A stretch of 34,546 nucleotides of DNA from an uncultured Bacteroidota bacterium (GCA_937902875.1 CALFNL010000112.1:1-34546); one strand, 5' to 3'; shown: positions 1 to 8,285, numbered from the stretch's first letter. The notes: generated by a model not told the origin, from the sequence alone. Made by a program: numbers and translations.

Positions 1-882
1 ATCGAGGCTGGAAAAAATATAGTGGATATATCTTTTTTTCCGGAAGATGCTTTGCAGTTGGATGCGCTCGCGAAAGAAAAAAAAATAACCGCGATCGTGG
101 ACTGCGGCGTTGCTCCCGGAATGAGCAACCTGGTGTTGGGACGCTATAATGAGGAAATGGAGATTGAAAATTTTGAATGCTATGTAGGTGGCCTGCCCGC
201 AGTTCGCAGAAAGCCATTTGAATACAAGGCGCCTTTTTCTCCCATTGATGTGATTGAGGAATATACACGCCCTGCGAGATATGTGGAAAACGGACATACC
301 GTGACCAAGCCGGCCTTGAGTGATACGGAGTTTATGGATTTTGAAGAACTGGGCACGCTGGAAGCCTTCAATACCGATGGATTGAGATCTCTCATTTTCA
401 CTATGGGCCACATCCCCAATATGAAAGAGAAAACCCTTCGCTATCCGGGCCATGTGGACCTTATTATCGCCTTGCAGCGCAGTGGTTTTTTTGACAAGGA
501 CCCGGTGCCTATTGCAGGCACAGCCATCAGCCCGATGGAATTCTCCTCCAAGGTCCTCTTTCGCGAATGGAAACTGGATCCGGAAGAACAAGAACTCACC
601 ATCATGAAAGTGATCATTCAAGGCAGGCAAAAAGATAGGAGCAAGACTATCGAATATTCGATTTTGGATCGTTACGATCCAATTACTAAAACCTCCTCCA
701 TGGCAAGAACAACGGGTTATACCTGCACGGCCGCCGCAAATATGTTAGCCGATGGATTGTTCAACAAGAAAGGCATATTTCCCCCGGAATGGATCGGCAA
801 AGACCAGGCTTGTTTTGATTATATCATGGATTATCTCAGTAAAAGGAATGTGAACTGGAAAAAGAGGGTCATTGCTGAGTGA
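1..882 (+). CDS. Saccharopine dehydrogenase-like protein, C-terminal part (5' truncated by window edge)
   Basis: Open frame continues to base 1; motifs VDCGVAPGMSNLVLGRYNE, GTLEAFNTDGLRSL and SPMEFSSKVLFREWKL are typical of the saccharopine dehydrogenase / lysine 6-dehydrogenase C-terminal domain. Confidence 0.8.
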   Translation: MEAGKNIVDISFFPEDALQLDALAKEKKITAIVDCGVAPGMSNLVLGRYNEEMEIENFECYVGGLPAVRRKPFEYKAPFSPIDVIEEYTRPARYVENGHTVTKPALSDTEFMDFEELGTLEAFNTDGLRSLIFTMGHIPNMKEKTLRYPGHVDLIIALQRSGFFDKDPVPIAGTAISPMEFSSKVLFREWKLDPEEQELTIMKVIIQGRQKDRSKTIEYSILDRYDPITKTSSMARTTGYTCTAAANMLADGLFNKKGIFPPEWIGKDQACFDYIMDYLSKRNVNWKKRVIAE

Positions 883-1374
883 GTCATTTGACATTAATTA
901 CTGGGCATTAGTCACTGTTCATGGGTCATTTGTTACAGAGGAATTAAGCTTGCCCTTTTGCAGATTAGTCATACCAGCCCCTGCAAGAGCAAATATGTTT
1001 GTGTTTTCAAAGACTGGTGCATAATCATTCGAATCGAAATGCGAATTGCATATATGCATTGCAGTTAGCCAACTGAAGTAATTGTGCCTATAATTTTCCG
1101 TTAAATCTCCTAGCCGGATTTTGAATATCTGGTAGCCGGATATTTTGAAAAGCTATCTTCCATTTTGAAAATTTTGGGGTGGGATTCGAAATAATGGTGG
1201 CGAGTTGGAACACACGCCGCGGCGAAAAGATGCACAAATATTATTTTCCTCTTCTGAGAGATGAGGACCAGGCCAGAGCCAAAAAAGATCGGGGCCAGAA
1301 TTGTGGTCCCGATGTATTTGAAGTTGTTTGGATCAATATTTGACAAAGTTCTTCCGAAATGGATAATAGGGCGA

Positions 1375-2001
1375 TTATTCTGATTCCGCCACCACTTCTT
1401 TCACCTCAGGGATCATGCGCTTCATCATGCCTTCAATGCCGGCCTTGAGCGTGATCATTGACGAAGGACATCCTGAGCAGGAGCCCTGAAGCATCAGGTT
1501 TACCACGCCATGGTCATAACTCCTGAACCGTATGGCGCCGCCATCCATTTCTACCGCGGGTTTCACATAATTGTCAAGAAGTTCCTTTATGCGCTTAACC
1601 ACATCATCGTCGTCGGCTGCTACCTCGTTGCTGGAATCCTGCTTCAAAACTGCCACTTCTTCTTCATTGATGATTGCCTTTCCTTCTTCCAGGTATTCCT
1701 TCAGGAACTGACGAATGGTGGGAATAACATCCTGCCACTCAGTTTCCGAAGTCCTGGTGAGCGTAACAAAATTACTGGCAATGAATACAGCCTTCACAAA
1801 TGGAAAGGCAAAAATTTCCTGTGCCAGCGGGGAAGGACCGGCACTCTCAATATCAGGGAAATCAATACTCTTTCCAGGATACAATAATTTGTTGGCCACG
1901 AATTTCATGGTTTCCGGATTTGGAGTCATTTCCGTATAGATGCTGATCACGGGATTGCCTGTCTTAATCATACTTGCATATTTATCCTGCAAAGATAACA
2001 A
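1375..2001 (-). CDS. NifU/Nfu-type Fe-S cluster scaffold protein (Nfu N-terminal domain + NifU C-terminal domain)
   Basis: N-terminal TEMTPNPETMKFVANKLLYPG and C-terminal LDNYVKPAVEMDGGAIRFRSYDHGVVNLMLQGSCSGCPSSMITLKAGIE with CxxC. Confidence 0.92.
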   Translation of the reverse strand: MLSLQDKYASMIKTGNPVISIYTEMTPNPETMKFVANKLLYPGKSIDFPDIESAGPSPLAQEIFAFPFVKAVFIASNFVTLTRTSETEWQDVIPTIRQFLKEYLEEGKAIINEEEVAVLKQDSSNEVAADDDDVVKRIKELLDNYVKPAVEMDGGAIRFRSYDHGVVNLMLQGSCSGCPSSMITLKAGIEGMMKRMIPEVKEVVAESE

Positions 2002-2161
2002 GAATCGTGGGCTCTAAGCTTTCTCAATCCCTTAATTGCGGGGTCAGTAAGACGAGACGCGGAAAAATTTCTGAATTCGTAAACCCATGATATTAAGGCC
2101 GTCGCACAATCATCAGATTCCCAGTGATTTTTCGTAGATTCGCAGACAACTAAATTGACCT

Positions 2162-2686
2162 ATGATTTCCGAAAAAATAGCCAAATCGCTCAATCGGCAG
2201 GTACAGCTCGAAGCCGAATCATCTCAGATTTATCTGGCCATGGCCAGTTGGGCCGAGGTAGAAGGATATAATGGAACTGCCGCCTTCCTATACAAACATT
2301 CTGATGAAGAGCGAATCCACATGCTTAAACTAATCAAGTTCATAAATGAAAGAGGTGGCCATGGCGTGATTCCTGCCCTCGCCCAGCCCTCGCTAAAATA
2401 CAAAGGGATCAAGCCATTGTTTGAAGAGGTGCTCAGCCATGAGATTCACGTGAGTGGAGAGATCAACAAGCTGGTGGATATCTGCCTGAAAGAAAAGGAT
2501 TATACCACGCACAATTTCCTGCAATGGTATGTGGGGGAGCAAATTGAAGAAGAGGCATTGGCAAGAAGAATTATCGACAAACTAAAACTCATAGGCGACG
2601 ATAAAGGCGGCCACTATTTATTTGACCGGGATGTGACCACTATTGAAAGCGCATTGAAATCTGAAAAAGGTTTTCGTTCGGAATAA
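2162..2686 (+). CDS. Ferritin
   Basis: 174 aa; ISEKIAKSLNRQVQLEAESSQIYLAMASWAEVEGYNGTAAFLYKHSDEERIHMLKLIKFINERGG and FLQWYVGEQIEEEALAR are classic non-heme ferritin motifs. Confidence 0.93.
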   Translation: MISEKIAKSLNRQVQLEAESSQIYLAMASWAEVEGYNGTAAFLYKHSDEERIHMLKLIKFINERGGHGVIPALAQPSLKYKGIKPLFEEVLSHEIHVSGEINKLVDICLKEKDYTTHNFLQWYVGEQIEEEALARRIIDKLKLIGDDKGGHYLFDRDVTTIESALKSEKGFRSE

Positions 2687-2700
2687 ATCAAACCTCAATT

Positions 2701-3573
2701 TCATTGAACAATCGGCTTCAATTCATATCCTTTCTGCCTAAGGAGACTGATCAATCCTCCAGGGCCGGCCAGGTGGCCCGCGCCAACGGCGAAAAAAATA
2801 CTTCCTTTATTCATGGAGTCTTCCATTACCGGTATCCATTTCCTGTTACGATTGAATATGAGCGCGTCTTCCGAACCCGAAATATCAGGTGATTCCACGA
2901 TCATACGATACAAAGAATCTAATTGCTGATTCTTATAGAATTCAACCATTTTCAGGGATTCATTCTGTTGTTGGCCGAATTGGTTGATAGATTCCATGAT
3001 CATTTTCGCCTGCATGCTGTCGGGCATCTGATCAAATACCCCGATCTGATCCTCAATCGTTTCAAGTCCAAGCATTTCTTTGTGCTCAGCCTTACTCATA
3101 TTTACAAAATTCAGCTCATAAGATTCCTGCTGGCCGCAGGGCATACTCTTCATGTAGATAAGACTCAGGAGTGCAAAAGGCTTCAGCGAACTAAATAAAG
3201 CCAATGGCATTCCAATGCTGTCGCGAAAGAAATCATTCAACCTGGCATAATCTTTTTCATTGAAGAAATCGCTCAATTTCTTCCCTTTCAATAAAGAAAG
3301 TTGCAGCATCTTCATGTTCATGGAAGGATCATCCATATCCAGTTCCAGGTAAATCTTATCCGAGGCCGAAAATACCTGTTTCAGGGTTTCACTGATTCTA
3401 AAATCCTGCGGGCAGAGCATGTGAATGGTGCCATACAAATAAGATGGCTTCTTGAGTTTGTCGCCTGAAATCTGCCACAGGAGGGAATTGCCTGAGGAGC
3501 TTTGCGCGACCGTATTACCAGGTGCGGCAATCGAAAGAGTAATGGCCAGGAAGGTAATGAATCGATATTTCAA
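2701..3573 (-). CDS. TraB/GumN family protein, secreted (signal peptide)
   Basis: N-terminal signal sequence, SLLWQISGDKLKKPSYLYGTIHM and C-terminal GSIFFAVGAGHLAGPGGLISLLRQKGYELKPI characteristic of TraB/GumN. Confidence 0.87.
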   Translation of the reverse strand: MKYRFITFLAITLSIAAPGNTVAQSSSGNSLLWQISGDKLKKPSYLYGTIHMLCPQDFRISETLKQVFSASDKIYLELDMDDPSMNMKMLQLSLLKGKKLSDFFNEKDYARLNDFFRDSIGMPLALFSSLKPFALLSLIYMKSMPCGQQESYELNFVNMSKAEHKEMLGLETIEDQIGVFDQMPDSMQAKMIMESINQFGQQQNESLKMVEFYKNQQLDSLYRMIVESPDISGSEDALIFNRNRKWIPVMEDSMNKGSIFFAVGAGHLAGPGGLISLLRQKGYELKPIVQ

Positions 3574-3601
3574 TTCTTAAGATTCAATATGTACAAAAAT
3601 A

Positions 3602-4237
3602 TTACAGTTCCGTCTCTTCTTCGTTCATTTCTTCAAGCACTGATTTTAAATTCCTGATATGGCAGCCATAGAGGCAATTAAGATACCATTTGTTAACAAA
3701 CCAGGTGAGCACGGTGAGTCCGATCATGATAAGGAAATAAGCCAGGGTGGCAAACAAAGAGGAATTGAGGTGCATTTGTGACAGCCCCGGCCACCAATGC
3801 CTGACCATAAACATCACAAAGAACAATATCATGAGAATGGGAACCATTAGGGTTCCGGCAAACAGGTAGAATCGTAAATACTGTTCCAGTTTTCGCACCT
3901 GCATCTGCAGATTGGATCTTACCCTGCAGGTAATACATTGCATTTCCTTCAATAATTTGTTCTTATGGTAGTAATAAATTACAAATGCCAGTGCCAGTAA
4001 AATATACACCCAGGCCACCTGCCTCAGCCTTCCGTTAAAGGCCGTGAAATAATAGAGAGTCACTCCCGAAAATGAAACAATCACCAACATGAGTTCAAGC
4101 AAAAGGTTGCGTTTCATGCGGGCGATGAGCCCGTTTGATTTGGCATGCAGCATTTCCAGGATTTCCCGGTCAGAAGATGCCTGGCTCTCCTCCTTATTTG
4201 TTGCGATCCATATTTCCTTCAGCGTTTCAATTTCCAT
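3602..4237 (-). CDS. Hypothetical multi-pass membrane protein downstream of an ECF sigma factor
   Basis: 211 aa with several hydrophobic segments; same strand and adjacent to the sigma factor gene. Confidence 0.72.
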   Translation of the reverse strand: MEIETLKEIWIATNKEESQASSDREILEMLHAKSNGLIARMKRNLLLELMLVIVSFSGVTLYYFTAFNGRLRQVAWVYILLALAFVIYYYHKNKLLKEMQCITCRVRSNLQMQVRKLEQYLRFYLFAGTLMVPILMILFFVMFMVRHWWPGLSQMHLNSSLFATLAYFLIMIGLTVLTWFVNKWYLNCLYGCHIRNLKSVLEEMNEEETEL

Positions 4238-4265
4238 TTTACCCTATTTATCAATGTGGTTGTTC

Positions 4266-4826
4266 TTAACTGATGTCTTTATTTTTCTCTGCGGTAACCA
4301 GCTTTTTTCCTGGCGAAACTGCGGGCTGGAATTGAGGATGAATATCCTTTCGCAATTTTTCCTTGATGCGATTCATTTTCACGCGGAGATTTCCCTGGCC
4401 AATGCCCAGAATCTCCTCCATCTCTTCATATGATTTTTCTTCGAGATATAGCATCACTATGGCTTTTTCCAATTCAGACAGCCTGGAGATGGCCTCATAA
4501 AGCAATTGGCGTTTTTCATCTTTTTCATGATCAAAGTGCTCAGCAGAAAGGATGAGCGCCAAATCTGGTACGGTGATATGCGGAGATCGTTGACGCTTTC
4601 TAAGGTTAGAAATGGCAGTGTTAAGTGCAATCCTGTACATCCAGGTACTCTGCTTGGATTCTGACCTGAACTTTGGAAAGGCCTTCCATATTTGAATGAT
4701 GATTTCCTGGAACAGGTCCTGCATATCCTCGCTGGAATGGCCATATAACCTGCACACTTTTTGAATGATGCCGGTATTTTCGCTTACCAATTGAAGAAAC
4801 CTCTGTTGTAACTGATCCTGTGCCAA
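4266..4826 (-). CDS. RNA polymerase sigma factor, sigma-70 ECF family
   Basis: 186 aa; EDMQDLFQEIIIQIWKAFPKFRSESKQSTWMYRIALNTAISNLRKR (region 2) and LSELEKAIVMLYLEEKSYEEMEEILGIGQGNLRVKMNRIKEKLRK (region 4). Confidence 0.94.
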   Translation of the reverse strand: MAQDQLQQRFLQLVSENTGIIQKVCRLYGHSSEDMQDLFQEIIIQIWKAFPKFRSESKQSTWMYRIALNTAISNLRKRQRSPHITVPDLALILSAEHFDHEKDEKRQLLYEAISRLSELEKAIVMLYLEEKSYEEMEEILGIGQGNLRVKMNRIKEKLRKDIHPQFQPAVSPGKKLVTAEKNKDIS

Positions 4827-5048
4827 TCAGATCTTTTGGTTAATATACCCAATGGGTCGTTACTATAGGAGAAATGTTACATATCAGGTTGTTAAATCAT
4901 CAAGAAAGGCATTTATCAGAATATAGCAAGCTCTGCCGCAGCCGCTTCATTGAAATTAAATAATTGGCGCAGTCTAAGACTCCGGGACCACTTACCTGAT
5001 GAAGAAGATTTGAGAGCCTCTTTAAATTGCCTACATCCGAAGGATGTA

Positions 5049-5462
5049 CTATGGCAACAGACTTGCTTCCAGTTTGATTTCGGTATTCAATAACTTGGAA
5101 ATAGGGCAATTGGCTTTAGCATCTGCCGCGCATTCATCGAATTTTTCCTTGCTGATGCCGGGCACCTTTGCTTTTAAGACCAGGTGTGAAAAAGTGATGG
5201 CTCCATTTTCAAGCGCCACCGTGCAGTCCGTGAGAATTTCATCTGCAGTAAAACCTGCTTCATTCAGGGAAAAGCTTAGCTTCATACTGAAACATCCCGC
5301 GTGAGCGGCCGCCACTAATTCTTCAGGGTTGGTTCCAACCCCATTTTCAAATCTGGATTTGTAGGAGTACTGCGTTTTATTGAGTGTGGTACTTTGAGTG
5401 GTGAGATAGCCCTTGCCATCTTTTCCTGAGCCATTCCATACGGCAGTTGCAGTTCTTTTCAT
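5049..5462 (-). CDS. OsmC family peroxiredoxin-like protein
   Basis: 137 aa; GTNPEELVAAAHAGCFSMKLSFSLNEAGF and CPISKLLNTEIKLEASL motifs. Confidence 0.92.
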   Translation of the reverse strand: MKRTATAVWNGSGKDGKGYLTTQSTTLNKTQYSYKSRFENGVGTNPEELVAAAHAGCFSMKLSFSLNEAGFTADEILTDCTVALENGAITFSHLVLKAKVPGISKEKFDECAADAKANCPISKLLNTEIKLEASLLP

Positions 5463-5511
5463 GATGAATTGATTTTTGTTGTTATAAATGGAACAACAAA
5501 GGTCTTAAATC

Positions 5512-5546
5512 TTTTGCAACCGGATGGTAAAGAAGAAATAAATTTG
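5512..5546 (+). promoter_or_regulatory. Putative Bacteroidota-type promoter (TTTTG - N22 - TAAATTTG)
   Basis: TTTTG at 5512-5516 and TAAATTTG at 5539-5546, 22 nt ahead of the aminotransferase start; matches the TTTG/TAnnTTTG consensus of this phylum. Confidence 0.5.
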
Positions 5547-5568
5547 ACCTGAATAAATAAAATTCAAA

Positions 5569-6717
5569 TTGAATCCTGCAATCCATTCGAAGCTGCCAGC
5601 TGTTGGAACCACGATATTTACGGTAATGAGTTCGTTGGCATTGAAGCATGAGGCCATAAACCTGGGCCAGGGCTTTCCTGATTTCCCAATGAATCCGGAA
5701 CTGGTATCATTGGTGAATAAGGCCATGCAAAATGGTTTTAACCAATATACTCATATGAGTGGTTATCCTCCTTTGCGGAAAGCCATTGCCGGGAAGATTG
5801 AGCATTTGTATGGAGCCAATGTGCACCCGGAATCTGAAATTACCATTACGCCAGGAGGAACTTACGCCATTTATACAGCACTTACTTCGGTTCTGCGTGA
5901 GGGTGATGAAGTGATTGTTTTTGAACCTGGCTATGATAGTTATGTGCCGAATGTTGAGATAAATGGCGCAAAAGCGATATTGGTTCCTTTGCGGATCCCT
6001 GATTATAGCATAGACTGGGATTTGGTGCGACAGGCTATCAGCCCGCGTACCCGGATGATCATGCTGAATTCGCCACATAATCCAACAGGATGTGTGCTGA
6101 ATGAAGATGACATAGCACAATTAAGGTCCATTGTAAATAATACGGGCATTTTTATTTTGAGTGATGAAGTATATGAACACCTTATTTATGATGAGGTCCC
6201 CCATCTGAGCATGTTGCGTTATCCCGATCTGATGGAGAGGAGTTTCGTTTGCTTCTCTTTCGGCAAGGTTTATCATTGTACCGGGTGGAAACTGGGTTAT
6301 TGTGTTGCCCGCAAGGAATGGATGAAGGAATTCCGGAAGGTGCATCAGTTCAATTGTTTCAGTTGCGACACGCCCAAGCAGGTGGCGATGACAGAATTTC
6401 TGAAGCACAAGGATGAATACCTTTCTCTGGGCGCGTTCATGCAAAAAAAGAGGGATTATTTTTTGGAGTTGATGAGGAGTACAAAATTTCGCATGTATCA
6501 TTCTTATGGCAGCTATTTCGTTTTGGGGAGCTTTGCCCATTTCAGCGATGAATCAGAAAAAGATTTAGCCATGAGGCTAACCAGGGATTACGGAGTAGTG
6601 ACCATACCCGTCTCCGCGTTTTACAAAAATGAAAATGACAATAAAGTGCTGCGGTTTTGTTTTGCGAAAAAGGAGGAGACTTTGGAGAAAGCGGTGGAAA
6701 GATTGCGGAGATTGTGA
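5569..6717 (+). CDS. PLP-dependent class I/II aminotransferase (methionine aminotransferase-like), TTG start
   Basis: SKLPAVGTTIFTVMSSLALKHEAINLGQGFPDFP, MLNSPHNPTGCVL, CFSFGKVYHCTGWKLGY (PLP lysine region). Confidence 0.92.
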   Translation: MNPAIHSKLPAVGTTIFTVMSSLALKHEAINLGQGFPDFPMNPELVSLVNKAMQNGFNQYTHMSGYPPLRKAIAGKIEHLYGANVHPESEITITPGGTYAIYTALTSVLREGDEVIVFEPGYDSYVPNVEINGAKAILVPLRIPDYSIDWDLVRQAISPRTRMIMLNSPHNPTGCVLNEDDIAQLRSIVNNTGIFILSDEVYEHLIYDEVPHLSMLRYPDLMERSFVCFSFGKVYHCTGWKLGYCVARKEWMKEFRKVHQFNCFSCDTPKQVAMTEFLKHKDEYLSLGAFMQKKRDYFLELMRSTKFRMYHSYGSYFVLGSFAHFSDESEKDLAMRLTRDYGVVTIPVSAFYKNENDNKVLRFCFAKKEETLEKAVERLRRL

Positions 6718-6790
6718 TTTCAGGAAAGGAGAATTTTCTCTACCACTAACCTTAAGCTGATGGTTTCTTAACAAGGGCGTTGAAGACGGT

Positions 6791-7420
6791 TCAAAAAGCA
6801 ATTTCATTCGGCACAAATTCCATATTCAGATAAGGGTTATATTTTTCAACTCGAAGTGGCAAAAAATAGCCGTGTATTAATTTAGGATTTAAGACGCGAA
6901 CCTGAATATGATTTCGGGCAGTGATAGTTGCACCGGGATAAATAGGCGGCCCTTCATAGAATGCACATCTGATTGTTTCGTATGCCAAAACCGGATTATT
7001 TTTTCCTGATTGTTGTATATGTTTAATGACTGCTCAATCAAGCGATCTGTTATTATCCTTATTTTGGGGAATTTCTTTTCCAGCCTCTTCATATATTCTA
7101 TTGAACTCGTCATGTGCTAATCTTAATAATGCAATTGACTCCGGTTCTAAAAGATTTAGGCATTTTCCTAATTCAATAGTTGCCCAAATAACGAATGGAG
7201 TCTTGATCCTTTTTTTATTGAATTGTTTCCCTTCCGCACTCTCGATTGTGTACTCTGATGCTGTCTGTGGATCTTGTTCTCAAAAGTATATGCCGTCCCC
7301 TAACCAATCCCATGGATTATTGCTTGAGGTTAGGCTGATATTTCCGTTTAATGCAGCCAATCCAATTGACCTATCACAACTGTGGTCCCGGTTATTTGAA
7401 AAAGTTGAAGCAGTGGCAAT
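6791..7420 (-). pseudogene. Decayed ADP-ribosyltransferase-like (DUF3990-like) toxin gene with two in-frame TGA codons
   Basis: Single-frame minus-strand translation: IATASTFSNNRDHSCDRSIGLAALNGNISLTSSNNPWDWLGDGIYF*EQDPQTASEYTIESAEGKQFNKKRIKTPFVIWATIELGKCLNLLEPESIALLRLAHDEFNRIYEEAGKEIPQNKDNNRSLD*AVIKHIQQSGKNNPVLAYETIRCAFYEGPPIYPGATITARNHIQVRVLNPKLIHGYFLPLRVEKYNPYLNMEFVPNEIAF*. Internal TGAs at 7280-7282 and 7034-7036. Family assignment is from recalled motifs (HGCDRS..., WDWLGDGIYFWE, NHIQ...KGYF). Confidence 0.65.
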
Positions 7421-7651
7421 TTATCTATTCCTCTTTTCTTCGTCTTTCTCCTTCTGCTTTTCCTCGCTGTCCTCTTTATCTCTTAATAGGCCTGCATCAG
7501 CGAGATATTTTATGGCAGTTTTTCTAGACCTGACTGCCTTTTTTGTAGCCGCTTTCAATGCATTAATTTGCTGTTGAATTTGCTCTTGAATTGCCGTTTG
7601 AGTCAGTGCTCGAAATTGGTTGATTTTGGTAAAATAATTTGTTTCCCGCAA
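7421..7651 (-). CDS. Small helical, charged protein immediately upstream of the ART-like gene (putative antitoxin/partner)
   Basis: 76 aa, RALTQTAIQEQIQQQINALKAATKKAVRSRKTAIKYLADAGLLRDK; ends with TAA exactly where the in-frame ART-like reading begins; start appears to be TTG at 7651. Confidence 0.5.
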   Translation of the reverse strand: MRETNYFTKINQFRALTQTAIQEQIQQQINALKAATKKAVRSRKTAIKYLADAGLLRDKEDSEEKQKEKDEEKRNR

Positions 7652-7659
7652 AAAGTGTC

Positions 7660-7674
7660 ATGATCCTGGATCAT
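7660..7674. repeat. 15-bp palindrome ATGATCC-T-GGATCAT just upstream of the small gene
   Basis: Perfect 7-bp arms with 1-nt spacer, 8 bp from the start of the minus-strand ORF at 7651. Confidence 0.45.
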
Positions 7675-7942
7675 ATTTTCTTACCACAGTTTAGTATTCT
7701 CATGCAGGGAACCTGGTGGAAACTATAACCATGGAAAGGAAGATAATAAAGAGAAATTCATATTTACACTAACATTCATGTCTCTTTTCACAGATTAGTC
7801 AATTATTTTTCCTCATCATTTAAGAAAAAAAATAAGGCTCAAAAAAGTGGATAGATCTGGAGTGTACGTGAAGAATCGAAGGCCTTAGTGTTAAATAGAA
7901 AAAACCGGAAGCCCATTAAGATTCAGAATGCAACTTTAGTTA

Positions 7943-8125
7943 TACAAGCGGGTCACGAGTAGTAAGAAGTATTTTTTTGATTGTTTTGGATATTTCCAAA
8001 GCAGCTAAACCATTTGTGCCTAATCTCAAATGCTCCAGTAAAGATTGATTATCAATGGATTATAATGAGTTTCTTGATGTTAACATGGATACAAATCTAT
8101 TTAATGTCCACTCTTCCGGCAATTT
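7943..8125 (-). pseudogene. Protein-like relic of unknown family
   Basis: Minus-strand frame reads KLPEEWTLNRFVSMLTSRNSL*SIDNQSLLEHLRLGTNGLAALEISKTIKKILLTTRDPLV* with one internal TAA (8060-8062); composition looks coding-like, no start codon or family recognised. Confidence 0.22.
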
Positions 8126-8245
8126 AACCGCTTATCTAGTTATAAAATTTCCATAAAAATTCTTTTTTCGGCCAAAACCCTTTACCAGACTGGCTCCTAT
8201 GTTAAGAACGATAATAGTCTCTACCAGCTACCTAAAAAAAAATGG

Positions 8246-8264
8246 TACTATGTATTGCATAGTA
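8246..8264. promoter_or_regulatory. Palindrome TACTATG-TATTG-CATAGTA, putative PadR operator
   Basis: Perfect 7-bp inverted repeat upstream of a padR-family gene, overlapping the putative -33 element. Confidence 0.5.
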
Positions 8265-8285
8265 TCAAAATACTGTTTATATTTG
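8254..8285 (+). promoter_or_regulatory. Putative promoter of the padR-pspC operon (ATTG - N20 - TATATTTG)
   Basis: ATTG 8254-8257 and TATATTTG 8278-8285 match the TTTG / TAnnTTTG Bacteroidota pattern. Confidence 0.5.

Noticed and set aside
885-1000. Repeated GTCATTTG / ATTAGTCA words as a CRISPR-like or regulatory repeat
   Set aside because: Irregular, short and degenerate; consistent with low-complexity intergenic drift.
1110-1346. 78-aa minus-strand ORF
   Set aside because: No family, no clear start context, odd composition in an intergenic gap; not supported as coding.
4900-5109. 69-aa minus-strand ORF at the 3' end of the OsmC gene
   Set aside because: Partly overlaps OsmC in another frame and lacks family features.
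7034-7282. Selenocysteine or UGA-Trp recoding as explanation of the two TGAs
   Set aside because: One site expects Trp and the other Cys, so a single recoding mechanism does not fit well. Other apparent conserved-residue losses and the lack of an ATG favour a pseudogene; kept only as something to exclude.
7026-7577. 183-aa plus-strand ORF in the accessory gap
   Set aside because: It is antisense to the minus-strand ART-like relic and small gene; its sequence is low-complexity Leu/Ser/Phe typical of an antisense shadow.
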